Assembly (NCBI GenBank): GCA_009746045.1
Contig: RPFO01001952.1
Location: 62,001 to 126,000 of the forward strand
Direction: 5' to 3'
Length of the DNA: 64,000 nt
Source: Mesostigma viride
Lineage: Eukaryota; Streptophyta; Mesostigmatophyceae; Mesostigmatales; Mesostigmataceae
In this document: one piece after another, positions 21,957-35,200 of the stretch
How the letters are laid out: each line of letters opens with the position of its first letter
Numbering within the stretch: position 1 is the stretch's first letter
Notes under the pieces: model-generated
The model's input: only the letters and a program-made list of their open reading frames with translations
What the model was told of the DNA's origin: nothing
Databases searched by the model: none
Translations under genes and position numbers: made by a program

Positions 21957-24900
21957 TTGCTGTTGCGGTTGCTGTTGTTGTTGCTGTTGCTGTTGCCGTT
22001 GCTGCTGTATCTGCTGCGACTGGGCCAGTGCCGGCTTCCCATCCAACATCCCACCATTGCCAGGTGCACCGACCAGACTCCCCGCCGCATGTCGTGAGGA
22101 GCGCGCGCCAAACATGTTCATCATGTAGCTCTGCGGGTGTGCGCCCACGATGGCCGCTTTCAGCTTCTGGCACGTTTCACCTTGGCCCTGGCCCTCAAAC
22201 TTCACGCACGCGGCCTGCAGGATCTGCTCCACCTTGCTGGCTGAGCTGCCACCCGGGAGCTCGTTGGCTGACAAGTTGTTGGACGACAAGCCGCCATTGG
22301 ACGACAGATGGCCATTGCCGGACGCCCCGGTAAGGAGCAGGTTATTCAATGGCATCCCATTGGACGGGCAGTGCCGTGGATCACTTGATGGCTGCCAGAC
22401 CAGCGCATCCGCGTCTCGGTTCGAGCCATCCTGGCCCTCTTGGTCATCCCCGGTCGGCTGTCTTGCATGCCGGCGGTTCCCATTCTCCAGCAGCAACCGT
22501 GCGGACGCGGGCGTGTCTTTGACCAAGGGCGCATCCAGCGTTGCGTACGGCGGCAGCCAGTGGGTGGCGTTGCTGTTGTTCAGGCTGGTCACGCTGTTGT
22601 TGCGGCTGTGCATCGCGCTGTTGTTGTTGCTGCTGGCGGGGGACCGACTGAGTGCAGGCGAGAGGCAGGCGACCACCGACACAGAGCGTGCGCGGCTGTT
22701 GAGAGCCTCTTCGTCCTGCAAGCACACAAATACATGACCATTTGCAGGCTGACGGATGCACTATTAGGCAGAGATATGAGGGGGATGTGCAAATGGGAGG
22801 CATCGCATGAGGTGTGCAGGTGCACGTGGACTGCGTAGGCAAGCATCATGCAACGGTACATACCTACCAGGAAATCTAGGCATATCTAACAGGCTGTCAG
22901 AATCTACACATGGTGCCAGTCGGTTTCTCCATTTAGCAGACAGAGCGTGGTGAACCATGGCCCTACAATGGGCATGCCGATGGCAGAGCCCGGCATATGC
23001 AGATTTCACTGCCTCCTTCAGCAGTGGAGCTGGAGGAAGCCGCGGCATCACTTGCGCAAGAAAGCATGCACACCATAAGGTTGGTCATGGCAACGTACCC
23101 CAACGGGAACATCGCGGTAGTGGACGAACACAATGGAGTCGCTGCACGCAGGAACAAGTGGACGCAAAAGCAAGAAGACATGCAAGGACAGAAATGAAAG
23201 GAATTCAACATTCAACAACGGCAGGTCAGATGGGAGCCCCCCCCCCCCCCCCTCCCCCCCACCAACTCCCGCCCCGACCCCACCCCCCACCCCACCCCCA
23301 CCCCCCCACCCCACCCCACCCACCCCACCCACCCACCCACCCACCCACCCCACCCACCCACCCACCCACCCACCCACCCACCCACCCACCCTCCCACCCA
23401 CCCACCCACACCCCCACCCACCCCACCCCACGCCCCACCCACACCCACACCCCCACACCCCCCACCCCCCACCCCCCACCCCACCCCCCACCCCCCACCC
23501 CCACCCCCCCCCACCCCCCCACCCCCCACCCCCCCACCCCCCACCCCCACCCCCCACCCCCCACCCCCCCCACCCCCCACCCCCCACCCCCACCCCCCAC
23601 CCCCACCCCACCCCACCCCCACCCCCACCCACACCCACACCACCCCTTGTGCCTGTAACGGTGCTCTGGTGAACCGTTTCACAATTCCCAGCCTCCCTTT
23701 GAAAACCACATGCCTTGAGGTACTGGCTTGAGGTATGAGCCTACGAGGGGCACCTACACCTCTCCGCACCCACATAATTAGTATCACGGCAATCCAAAAC
23801 AAAGTACATGATTAATTTCACGTATGCATACGGTTTTCGTCTCAAAAAAAAAAAAAATCATGGCTGCAACGAGAACATGTCATAAATCTCGTCTAAGTCC
23901 AAGTAATTTACAAGCAAAAGAGCCACACTTCAGAATTTCAGCTGATAAAAGGCTTAACTTCTTCCAGTACTAGCACTAGAAAACATGCTCATAAATCCCA
24001 TGCTGAACACACATAGAACACCAATACGTACACATACCACCCTTAGCAAGGTATAATATGCCCTAAACGTGGAAATGCACACCACTAATCCGTGCATTTC
24101 CGAGCCACAGTTCATAGCCATGACCACCAACCATGCAAATGAAGCACACATCGCGTCTGACAGCGGGCAAAAGCGGACACGTCACAAGCAAGGACGGCAT
24201 GCAGCCATGGCTGTGCTACCTACTTGTTGAGAAGCCAGTAGCTGCGCCGCTGGAAGCGGTCATGCTCCTCCAGGTGTGCATAGTAGCAGTTGAGGACCAC
24301 CTCGGCGCCAACCTGGAAACCACAGCCAATGAATATTTTCAAAACTAGGATTAAATGCCACTCTTCCGGATGGATTCCACAAAGCAACCATGAAGGCATG
24401 AACCAACACGATTAAGGGGTTTTGTGTTCAGAGACGCCTCACTAGGTCACACACGATTATACCGTGGCCATCCGTTCAAAATTTTGAACAAACACACCGT
24501 GCGTGTGTGTGTGTCTCCCGGTGCATTTGTCAGGGTATATGTGCCAAGTACGCACACATCATGTCTTACGTACAGCTAACATGAAAAGGGAATGCGTCAC
24601 TGTAAACTGCGATGATGGCACACGGCCATACCGTGGTTTGCTTCACGCACATCCATATTAATACTGACATCAACACTTTTCTGGGCATAAAACAATAAAC
24701 CATCAGAACTTCGTACATCCCCGGGACCCATTTTATAGAACACCGATGCCAAAGATGCCATTCAGGCATTGTCACTTGAGCAAGCACTTGTGGGCAAGTC
24801 TATCTCTAGCTGGCCAAGCCCGGCCCGGCCCAGCCCGGCCCGGCCCGGCCCTGCCCGGCCCTGCCCCATGTGCCTACTCATTTACCTTCAACTTTTCGTG

Positions 24901-26602
24901 GGTCTCCCGCAACCTCCGGTCTTTCTTTTTCTGCCAGCGATACCCGTCCCTTCGAAATGACCGCACTACCGTCCGATCAAACAGCAAGACGGATCCGCCT
25001 GCAAGGAGCAACCAAGCCAGAGTTTAAAATAGCTGGTGGTCAGCAGGCGAAGTGCAGAGCAACCAAATGACGATACCACAGTACCAAACAGGCATTATGA
25101 CTAGTCTTCAACGCCAAGACTGACTACATGGCAGACCAAGGCAACCCCCCGTAATGCAAACCCTCCCAGACTCGCCCTCATACTTGTGGCGCACTAGTAA
25201 TGGATGCCAGTGAATACTCCATCCATGGGTAGGCAAAGAAGCAATTTTTTTTAACTCACAAATTGAAATCCAATACAGACAGCTCTTTGCCTGCGTTAAA
25301 CGTGCATCAGAGTGCAATGACGCCTGGCACCCAAGGAAATATCGAAGGTGTGATGGTCAAAATAAACTTGTGGGCAAGCTTCATCACTTCAACAATTGCC
25401 CTCACTGTCAACCGCAGCCCAAATGTGCTGCTTATCTTTCATTGCCAACATAACATTATAACTACATAGAAAGCACGTCATGCAAACAGCCACACAAAAC
25501 GGTACAGGGCAAAGGCATTGCCGATACCTGTCAAAAACTCTGCCATTCACAAGTAGCTGAAACAAAGAATAATTAAAAACCCCTAACCCATCATCCACTT
25601 GGTAAGCCCTTGCGAGTTTGACGGCAAAAAAAACATCAAAACGCTAACAGCCTTGACATCTACTGTCTTTGGCTTCTCAACAAAGTACAAAACCACTTCA
25701 GTCCAACATACACACCAATGTAGGCCATTGCTGGCGACGGGTTATCCTCAACAACTGAAAATGCAGCCATCGCAGCCTTTGCAAGGCTATCGTGCATACG
25801 CCCGCGATGTAAAAAACATTAACATTGACAGACCTTGAAAACGCACTTTCATGGCGATCGAGCGTTATTAGGCTTCGCGTCGGCTACCCCTGTCCTAATA
25901 TCGGGAGCGACAAGTTCATCTGGCCCAGAGAAGGCGACTGTAATTAGACCCGCTTTGAAGCAAAATCATGTTTCTTGGTAACGAAAGCATTTAGGGTAAG
26001 ATAGTGCGCCACGAGCGCAAAGATAAAACTTACTTGGCGGCTTGCAAGGGACCGTGTCGCTAAGTTGCAGGCTGGACGAGGCCCAACCATTGAGAATGCC
26101 AAACACTTCCGCGGCCTTGAACCACCGCCGCTTGGCCTCCCTGTAGATAACCTCTGTGAACACAGGAACGACCCAATAGACGGCAAAACATGTGGTTTTG
26201 TCATTCTCTTCGCAGTTGCAGCAAGATTCTTTCAAATGAAAGGAGTCAAAATGACGATAACTACAAATTACCTGCGTCCAGCCTAGACATGGTTTCAACG
26301 ACATTAAAAAGCTACGCATTCTCCTCACTAATTAGAAAGAAATTTACTAGCTGCATATCCCCGATAGTTCATGTGTTTGTACTGGACTCTTGGTTGGAAA
26401 TCATGATCATGGCATACGCCACCCAAACGACGTTTGGTTGCCCCGTTTATTGGAGGTCCCCTACAAACTGGTTTTTTTACGTTGTTTGCTTGGTTCTGGG
26501 CCACCAACCGCTGTTCTTGACGAGCATCAGATTTCTGACACTCGCACCTGACAACCCGCAACCCGCGAAAGCACAGGTCCCAGCCGCGCAAAACACAGCC
26601 AT
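11820..26602 (-). CDS. CAMTA: CAMTA-type calmodulin-binding transcription activator, 14 exons
   Basis: A nuclear calcium/calmodulin-responsive transcription factor. Exons in coding order: 26602-26548, 26153-26034, 24998-24886, 24312-24224, 23141-23099, 22715-20801, 20296-19508, 19109-18889, 18564-17918, 17526-17257, 16819-15953, 15279-13515, 12932-12363, 11960-11820. All introns are GT-AG, all phases agree, and the total is 7605 nt (2534 aa). The CG-1 DNA-binding domain spans exons 2-5 (REAKRRWFKAAEVFGIL, GSVLLFDRTVVRSF, FQRRSYWLLN, DSIVFVHYRDV). IPT/TIG lies in exons 8-9 (VLDFSPESGTPEGGSK, then VLRCIAPPL). Ankyrin repeats are in exons 11-12 (LPLLHLVAALGLDW, GMTALHWAAVRGR, STPADLALACGHGGIAAYI). 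IQ motifs are in exons 12-14 (ARIQGAFRTWHERRSF, VTRLQAIVRCR, and ALVLQ joined to NEYRGRQKNKKK). Long low-complexity inserts make it over twice the length of land-plant CAMTAs. Exon 1 is the least certain. Confidence 0.88.
13401..13426. repeat. Duplicate of the IQ-exon 3' end and splice donor inside a CAMTA intron
   Basis: These 26 bases match 13510-13535 with one mismatch. The second copy spans the end of CAMTA exon 12 and its donor (minus strand ...CTGCTGCAG|GTGAG). The intronic copy keeps the same donor and, read on the minus strand, the same frame (HERVVLLQ). It may be a relic of a duplicated IQ exon or a decoy donor. A run of about 20 C lies between the copies. Confidence 0.7.
21898..22020 (-). 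repeat. CAG/CAA tract encoding poly-glutamine in CAMTA exon 6
   Basis: On the minus strand a long run of CAG and CAA codons encodes an almost pure Gln tract of about 40 residues with occasional Arg and Pro, inside the linker between CG-1 and TIG. Such tracts are length-variable and often act in transcription activation. Confidence 0.9.
23229..23645. repeat. CCCACC-rich low-complexity tract in CAMTA intron
   Basis: About 400 bases of nearly pure C and A (CCCACCCCACC-type units) starting with a C run, within the intron between CG-1 exons 4 and 5. Frames across it on both strands (Pro/His/Thr or Gly/Trp/Val only) are artefacts of composition. Confidence 0.95.
24812..24866. repeat. CCCGGCCCGG short tandem repeat
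   Basis: Tandem CCCGG/CCCAG/CCCTG units in the CAMTA intron just downstream of the second CG-1 exon (minus-strand sense). Confidence 0.85.
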
Positions 26603-28217
26603 CAAACGATGGACGGAACCGACCCGTTACAGCCGATCAGAGTAGCCACCACTAAACACCTCACACTTGACAACGTTCAAGCGACCTTCGCAGAAACGTA
26701 ATGCCGCTGTTCGATCGGGAGGTCGGGACGCCGCGCTGCCTGCAGCCCTGCACAATCCCGGCTGATCGAAGTCTATGGTGGCTCCGAGGGGCTAACGTCA
26801 CGAAGATGACGAATCTCCCTTGAGGTAAAATTCGTGAAGTGTCACAGTCTGAGTGAAGAATCTTTTTTCCGTAAAGAGCTCTTTCCGTAAAAAGTGCCCC
26901 CGGCCGCGCCGGTTGCGTGGGACATGTGGCGAGCAGCCATGATACGGGCCAGATGAGTTTACGGCAACGCTATTAGATAGTGCCACGTAACAGTACCCTA
27001 GTACCATCCATCCGATATCATACTATATACCAGCCCTCGGCCACTATAGACACTTTGCAGTCTGCGGCCCATGTGCGGCGTGGGAAACAACTGAACTGAA
27101 CTGAACTGATTAGATAGTGACGCGTGGAACGGACTCGCAACACGCCGCGCCAGGCCTCCACAAAGTTTTGAACTACTAGTTTGAACTAAAGATAATATAA
27201 TATTATAAAATTTAAATTTATAATGCCGAAATCCTATACGACCCAACTTATAATTAATAATCCGACACACCTTTTTTAAATGGAAAATAATAGTTGCTTC
27301 CCGTCTTTACCGCTGCCGTACATAGTCCACGACTCCATGACAGTGTCAACAGCTGTCAAGTCAGGCCAAGTCCATCAACTCCAGTGAAGCGAGGAGCCGA
27401 GGACTGGAGTGTCAACTTGGAGCCTTCGCAGGGAACAGCGTGCCCGCTGCTAGTGTTCCGGGAGAGTGCCATCAATTCATGCTTCTTAACACCCGACGTC
27501 CCGACGACTATCATCCCTGAAATCAGGATTAATGTCCCGATGGAGCCTCACGGCCGTCGCTGTATCAAGAGCTTGAGATAAGCGAGCGCTTAGGGCATTG
27601 AAACCACATCATAAAGGAGTTTTTTTCTGCGAGATAATCCTGATCCGGTTGCTTCGGGGTTTTGTGGTCGCCGCTGAACTCATGGACTGTTGAGAGGCAA
27701 AGCCAGGTGTCCCATTTGGCACAACAGACAATGCAGTGCAGACAGCCCACCGCTTAGCCAAAAAACTATTTGAGAATGGGAGCACGTCGCCTAGTGGTCA
27801 CCCGCTTCCTGCAGTGCGCGACAATTCAAGCCCGGGGTTTCGTTGGCACTGCTTGGACACACCCAGCGCGGCTGCAGGCTGCCCCTGGCTTTACCGTTGT
27901 TGGTAGGCAAAAGAGACATTGCAATTGCAGCGAGTCAGTAGTCGACGTCTGCACTTCAATGCAGCTAGTCCATTTAGCATATCGGGTTCAGCTCACATGT
28001 TTTGATTAACGGGAGTTTTCTGCTACTTCTCATGGCACCTGGCGGTGTTATTTATTTTGTCACAATGTTCGGTGGCCACAACCAGTCGTTGCGGCCGCTT
28101 CTTGCGGCGCAGCGGCCTGATTCATAGTGGCATACTGACGCGCATGCATGTGCGAGTACATCATCAGAAGCTCCATCGGTTGTTGTGTAGATATTACGCG
28201 TACATGCCCTCATCCGT
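26603..28217. other. Divergent intergenic region, shared promoter
   Basis: This 1.6-kb gap separates the 5' ends of CAMTA (minus) and the PPR-like gene (plus), so it should contain both promoters. It includes an AT-rich patch (about 27185-27285, TAATATAATATTATAAAATT), a triple GAACT repeat near 27093 and a tRNA-like stretch at 27778. No convincing gene is present. First exons may extend into it as UTRs. Confidence 0.5.
27778..27840 (+). other. tRNA-like sequence, possible SINE head
   Basis: GTCGCCTAGTGGTCACCCGC resembles a Pol III A-box region, and about 30 bases later AATTCAAGCCC resembles a B box. No clean cloverleaf or CCA end is apparent, so this is not called as a working tRNA. A SINE or tRNA relic is the best guess. 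Confidence 0.25.
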
Positions 28218-29152
28218 ATGCCTACACCTCGTGGCCATTGTGCTTGGCTTCTTACAGAGAAAGGCACACCTTCGTACCCAGTCGGGCTACGCTCACTCGC
28301 CCAAGTTGCGACTCGTGCCCAGTCCTCCAATCTGCCACAACTTCCACGCACTGCGGAGCCATCCCCCGCCCAGGCCAGCGCCAGCAAAGGTGAGAGGTTG
28401 CCTAGAGAAGCGGTAGGGGCCTGGAACGGGCATGGTTGTTATCCGGACAGGCCAGCACCGGCAATGGTGAGCGGTTGCCTTGACACCAATGCTGGCACTC
28501 ATGCATAAACAGAGTATTCAGATAGGGTATGTTGATAGGGATAGTTCATAGGGTTTCGTACAAGCCAAAGTAATAAGGTATTCTCGTAGGGTATCCTAAT
28601 AGGACATCCTGGTAAGAACCATATCGTGACTTTCACCGACAATTGATGGAGGGACCCGGCAGCTGTTGGCTGGCGACTGGCATGGATGTGACGCATATCA
28701 TGGATGTGACGGTGGTCCCCGTTGGATGGGCGCGGGTGGATGCGATGTACCATGGACGACAGGCAAGGAAGCAAACCCCAGCACTCTTTCCCGTTGTGAC
28801 TGGGTCCCAAACGTTACAGAGGTCCTACTCGTCTACGAAGCCAAGGCCTTACAAAGGCGCTGCCTTGCAAAGCCATAGGCTTGGTGGCGTCCCAAGGGAG
28901 GCATCGGGCAGATTGATTACGCTTGGGTTCCATTATTGCTGGGTACTCTCAAGGCCACTGACTGGAATGGCTCTGCCACCATTCCTTGCTGCTGTAAGCT
29001 GCTGTTCCCAACCCACCCGTTTCGTTCCAGAGACAGTTCAAGGATCCATCTCCAGATGACACGGTCCTGCATGTAAACATAGGAATTATGCGTGTGTGCC
29101 CCCTCCCCCCCCCCCCCCCCCCCCCCCCTCTCTCTCTCTCACACACAACACA

Positions 29153-29204
<52 letters not shown>

Positions 29205-32200
29205 CACGCACACACACACACACACACGCACACAAACAACACATGCATGCACGCACACACACGCACACACACGCACGCACACACGCACACACGCATGAAC
29301 ACACACGCACACACACACACAAATAAATACTCGCGCACATCGTCCAGAATGGTTCAAGGATCCTTCGCTGGACGCCACCGCACTGTCCAAGCGGCTGCGC
29401 GCGCGCATCCAGACCAAGAACCTGCCACCTGTCACCGCGCTAGTGGAGCTGATCTGCAGGTGCCAGACACCAGAGGACATCGCCGTCGCGGCACAGGCCA
29501 CGGCAGGGCTGCACGCAGCGGTACGTGGCACTGCCTTTGGGAGCGCACTTTTCCTTCACTTGTTTGTTATTTTGTTTGGTTAACTTGTTTGGTTTTTCCT
29601 TGTCTGGGTATTTTGTTTGGTTTACTTGTTTGTCTTGTGAGACCTGTTGCGATTGGCAGGCACAAGCGTTGCCCTCTGCCTGCTCGCTCTTTGCGTGTCT
29701 CACCATTGGGCTGGATGCTACCAGGGATCCCATTATCTTAGCCAGAAATTTTGTTGCCGAGGAGTGTGGTTATGATCATAGTTCTAACGTGCGAAGATGC
29801 GATCGTTGATGGGTAAGTGTCACCGTGCCGTTCATACTCACATGTGTTCTTGTCATGTTCACAGTCGCGTACGGGACGGTTGTGGGATGTGAACCATTGC
29901 ACAGGCCACTACAGTGAGGGACTGTGAGGAACCTTTTGAGTCATGGAGCGGAGATGTGCCATTTCTCTCCCTAGCCTTTTGCAGCAGCTATGTGTCTTTC
30001 GGGTTTCATGAGACACCTGCCCCTTGCATGTGACCCTTTGCACGGGTTCTCGCCCACAAGTAACGCTTACTTTCAGACCATGTTTTGTGAGTTTGCGGGC
30101 TGTCCCTGCAGCCGGTGCATGCCCCATGCACTAGAGGAGTGTCACGTATGCAGGGGACCATCCCTACAGCCGGTGCATACCCCGCATGTAGCCACCCTTG
30201 GGCAAACTTGCAAGGCCGTAGCATCCTGTCGACACTCTGACATATGGACTAGGTACCCTACGGTACTAGTGCCGGTGCTGGCGTTCTGGAGGTTCCCCTC
30301 TCTGCCATTCCTACCCACCCATCTGCCTGCCATGCCTACCCACCCATCTGCCTGCCATGCCTACCCACCCATTCGCCTGCCATGCCTACCCACCCATCCG
30401 CCTGCCATTCCTCCGCTGTCAAAATGCCCCCTCACCCACCCCACCCTTACCCACCCCCGCCCACCTCTGCCCAACCCCGCCCACTTTCTATCCATCCCCC
30501 CTCTATGTGTGCGCCGGGCGGACAGATGTCTGCCATCGTGAGCAGCACACACCAGGCGTTTCCTGAGAATGTTACCAACCGGCTGGTGCAGGCTTGCTGC
30601 AAGGCGGGTGTGCCTCAGCAAGGTGCGCCGCCCTGTGATGGCATCTCCCTCCCCCTCACGGTCCCAAAAGGTCTGACACTCTGGATCGCATCAGTCTTTA
30701 TCGGTTGGCAACAGGCCACAGGCTGCGGTGTTGCTGGGCACACATGTGTGGCCACACTGGCCATGTGCTGCCAGTACTTTGGTTCCTACGTGTGTTTGCG
30801 CGTGTCTGTGCGTGGGCGTGGGCATGGGCGTGGGCGTGGGCGTGGGCGTGGGCGAGGGCGAGGGCGAGGGCGAGGGCGAGGGCGTGGGCGAGGGCGAGGG
30901 CGAGGGCGTGGGCGTGGGCGAGGGCGAGGGCGTGGGCCAGGGCCAGGGCCAGGGTGAGGGCGAGGGCGAGGGCGAGGGTGAGGGCGAGGGCGAGGCCGTG
31001 GCCATGGCTGTGGGCATGCGTGGGCATGTGTGCCGTCGTGGTGTGTGCACTTCCAAATGAACCATGCGGCGTGGGGAGCCTTGGCGGCAGTTTGTCTGTG
31101 ATGGGGTCTGCGAGGACCCTCGCGTGCAAGGCCTGGGCTTTGATCTTGTGGTGGGGGGGGGGAGAGGCGGGGCCAACGCTCCTGACATGAACCAGCAGGC
31201 CACATGACTATGTCATCCCTCACGCGCTGTTTTTACTATCAGTACGTGCCTTGCTGGGTGCTATGGGGTCGTTATCATTGGCATGATGTCATAGGCTCCA
31301 TGTCATGAAGTCCTGCCAGTGGGATGCTGAAAGTCCTGTCCCCACCCTGCCCTTCATCCCTCACCCCTGCCCCGCTCCCATACGGCAGCGCTTCGCATGG
31401 TGCGGGCGCGGGGAGTCTACGGGCTAGTGCTCCCACAGCCAGCGATGACCCAGCTCATGGTGAGTGGTGGATGAAGCAGCGCATGGTGATTGGTGTGGCC
31501 ATGCAATATTTGGCAGGCCATGCGTCTAGACTTGGCTATCGCATACGGCACATGGCACCAGCCGGGCTGTCGTGCCTGCACTGCTATGCAGCAAGCGTAC
31601 ACTGTCATCCTCCATCGACAGATGCCCTCCTTCCCGATGCCAACTCCTTTTAGGTGCCATCTTTACTTCTTTCAAGTGAGTTGTAGGCATGTGGTGTGTG
31701 CGTTGCTCACCTACGCCCACCGCCTTGCGCATGTACTGTCAATATCTTTCCTCTTGTCCGCGCGCTCACCTGCGCACTCATACACCTGCCGGCCCATTCT
31801 TCCGCCCACCTACCCCAACCACACATGCTTTGTGTGGGCCTGCCTCGCCTTCACGTGCCTTCCTTGGTCTTTACATGCATCTCCGTCCTTGCATGCCCTG
31901 GGTCCCCCCCTCGTCTTCACGTGTGTCCCCCCTCGTGTGTCCCCCCCTCGTCTTCACGTGTGTCCCCCCCTCGTCTTCACGTGTGTCCCCCCCTCGTCTT
32001 CACGTGCGTCCCCCCCTCGTCTTCACGTGTGTCCCCCCCTCGTCTTCACGTGCGTCCCCCCCTCGTCTTCACGTGTGTCCCCCCCTCGTCTTCACGTGTG
32101 TCCCCCCTCGTCTTCACGTGCGTCCCCCCTCGTCTTCACGTGCGTCCCCCCTCGTCTTCACGTGTGTCCCCCCCTCGTCTTCACGTGTGTCCCCCCTCGT

Positions 32201-35200
32201 CTTCACGTGCGTCCCCCCTCGTCTTCACGTGTGTCCCCCCCTCGTCTTCACGTGTGTCCCCCCTCGTCTTCACGTGTGTCCCCCCTCGTCTTCACGTGTG
32301 TCCCCCCTCGTCTTCACGTGCGTCCCCCCTCGTCTTCACGTGTGTCCCCCCCTCGTCTTCACGTGCGTCCCCCCCTCGTCTTCACGTGTGTCCCCCCCTC
32401 GTCTTCACGTGTGTCCCCCCTCGTCTTCACGTGCGTCCCCCCTCGTCTTCACGTGTGTCCCCCCTCGTCTTCACGTGTGTCCCCCCTCGTCTTCACGTGT
32501 GTCCCCCCTCGTCTTCACGTGTGTCCCCCCCTCGTCTTCACGTGCGTCCCCCCTCGTCTTCACGTGCGTCCCCCTCGTCTTCACGTGTGTCCCCCTCGTC
32601 TTCACGTGTGTCCCCCCCTCGTCTTCACGTGCGTCCCCCCTCGTCTTCACGTGCGTCCCCCCCTCGTCTTCACGTGCGTCCCCCCCTCGTCTTCACGTGT
32701 GTCCCCCCTCGTCTTCACGTGTGTCCCCCCCTCGTCTTCACGTGTGTCCCCCCTCGTCTTCACGTGTGTCCCCCCCTCGTCTTCACGTGTGTCCCCCCCT
32801 CGTCTTCACGTGTGTCCCCCCTCGTCTTCACGTGCGTCCCCCCTCGTCTTCACGTGCGTCCCCCCCTCGTCTTCACGTGCGTCCCCCCTCGTCTTCACGT
32901 GTGTCCCCCCTCGTCTTCACGTGTGTCCCCCCCTCGTCTTCACGTGCGTCCCCCCTCGTCTTCACGTGCGTCCCCCCTCGTCTTCACGTGTGTCCCCCCT
33001 CGTCTTCACGTGTGTCCCCCCCTCGTCTTCACGTGTGTCCCCCCCTCGTCTTCACGTGTGTCCCCCCCTCGTCTTCACGTGCGTCCCCCCTCGTCTTCAC
33101 GTGCGTCCCCCTCGTCTTCACGTGTGTCCCCCTCGTCTTCACGTGTGTCCCCCCCTCGTCTTCACGTGCGTCCCCCCCTCGTCTTCACGTGCGTCCCCCC
33201 CTCGTCTTCACGTGCGTCCCCCCCTCGTCTTCACGTGTGTCCCCCCCTCGTCTTCACGTGCGTCCCCCCCTCGTCTTCACGTGCGTCCCCCCCTCGTCTT
33301 CACGTGTGTCCCCCCCTCGTCTTCACGTGTGTCCCCCCTCGTCTTCACGTGTGTCCCCCCCTCGTCTTCACGTGTGTCCCCCTCGTCTTCACGTGTGTCC
33401 CCCCTCGTCTTCACGTGCGTCCCCCCCTCGTCTTCACGTGCGTCCCCCCCTCGTCTTCACGTGCGTCCCCCTCGTCTTCACGTGCGTCCCCCCTCGTCTT
33501 CACGTGTGTCCCCCCTCGTCTTCACGTGTGTCCCCCCCTCGTCTTCACGTGTGTCCCCCCCTCGTCTTCACGTGCGTCCCCCCCTCGTCTTCACGTGCGT
33601 CCCCCCTCGTCTTCACGTGCGTCCCCCCTCGTGTGTCCCCCCCTCGTCTTCACGTGCGTCCCCCCTCGTCTTCACGTGCGTCCCCCCCTCGTCTTCACGT
33701 GTGTCCCCCTCGTCTTCACGTGCGTCCCCCCTCGTCTTCACGTGCGTCCCCCCCTCGTCTTCACGTGTGTCCCCCCTCGTCTTCACGTGCGTCCCCCCTT
33801 GTCTTCACGTGCGTCCCCCCTCGTCTTCACGTGTGTCCCCCCTCGTCTTCACGTGCGTCCCCCCTCGTCTTCACGTGCGTCCCCCTCGTCTTCACGTGTG
33901 TCCCCCCTCGTCTTCACGTGTGTCCCCCCTCGTCTTCACGTGCGTCCCCCCTCGTCTTCACGTGCGTCCCCCCTCGTCTTCACGTGCGTCCCCCCCTCGT
34001 CTTCACGTGTGTCCCCCCCTCGTCTTCACGTGTGTCCCCCCCTCGTCTTCACGTGTGTCCCCCTCGTCTTCACGTGCGTCCCCCCCTCGTCTTCACGTGC
34101 GCGTGCTGACTGTCTTATGCAATCTTTTATTCTTGCAGCGGAGCCTCTCAGCTGCGGGCAATGGGATGGGCGTGCTGCGTGTGTATGCGGAGATGCGCAA
34201 GGCTGGGGTGGAGCTGCCGCCAACGTTGTGGGCGCAGGTTGCTGGGTGAGTGACGTGTGCCAGTTTTATGGTCCTTCTCTCAGGTCAATCAATATTGCTG
34301 GCCAGTCTTAGTAAAGATGGAGGTTCCTGTATAGCATGGGTGCTGTTTGTGCGGTCGTGCACAGTGGGCCTTTTCTTTCTTTTTGCCTGGGGGGCATGGC
34401 ATGGCGCGACTGATGCCCAGCAGGATGGGTTGGACCGTTGCCTGGGTGCTCTTTAATGGTCAGGTGTGCCCAAGTGCGGTTGTGCATTTGACAGGTAACT
34501 GTCAGTTCACGTAACTGCGTGCATCGACTCTGGGGGTGCGGTGGCGCCCATGATTGGGAGCCTTGGCCTTTGCCGTTGTCTCTGACTCATGCGTCTCATA
34601 TCCAAGGTGGTGGTTTGGTGCTGGGTGTCCTCCTAGTGTGGCCGGCCGACACTTCACAAGGCAGACCGGCAGAGTGTGTGCAGGGTGGGGAGACGCCGCT
34701 TAAACGAAGGCTGCATGGTCAGGGGCTAGACATGCCACTAGACCCAATAATTGTGAGTCGCTCGATTGTCGTCTGCTGGTTTTACACAGGTGAAGGAGGA
34801 CCTTAGGGCTGGGTTATGGTGGGCTCTCATGTTTCACGCACATGGACGCATCCGGAACTGTCATCTCCTCCCCGCCCCCAGTGGGTGATCTAAGCAGAAA
34901 TTGGTTGAATATGTTGGGAACAATACAACCCTTGTGATCCCATTCTGCCATTGCATCGCCCTCTCTTCCCTTCCCTCACCGCCCTTTGTCCCACTTGTCC
35001 TCCATCTCTCGCCCAACACCCCAGGGAGCTGGTGAGCGCGGGGGAACCCGAGCTCGCGCTGGCGTTTGTGGACGAGTGCGTGGCAGCGGGCAGGGACATG
35101 GGGGCCACCCTGGAGACGCAGATACACGCGGCCGCAGATGCAGGTGAGGGTTTTGGGGTCTGTGCAGGGGAGCGGCTGGGTTGAGCTTAGAGGTAACAAT

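Noticed and set aside
12399-22838. Long plus-strand frames opposite the CAMTA exons (for example 13390-14086, 20850-21592)
   Set aside because: They mirror GC-rich coding exons on the minus strand, lack domains, and the minus-strand model has consistent splice phases.
23048-23802. Gly/Trp/Val-rich and Pro/His/Thr-rich frames on both strands
   Set aside because: Composition artefacts of the C/A-only tract in the CAMTA intron.
27778-27850. Functional tRNA gene
   Set aside because: A- and B-box-like strings are present, but no complete cloverleaf could be folded by eye.
30691-31223. Frames reading only Arg/Ala/Gly/Pro on both strands
   Set aside because: Produced by the GGGCGW hexanucleotide repeat.
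31902-34103. CRISPR-like array
   Set aside because: Units are contiguous with no unique spacers, in a eukaryotic intron.
31490-34311. Three overlapping plus-strand open frames of 806-919 codons rich in Pro, Ser, Val and His
   Set aside because: They are created by the stop-free minisatellite in an intron; all three frames are open at once and the composition follows the repeat unit.
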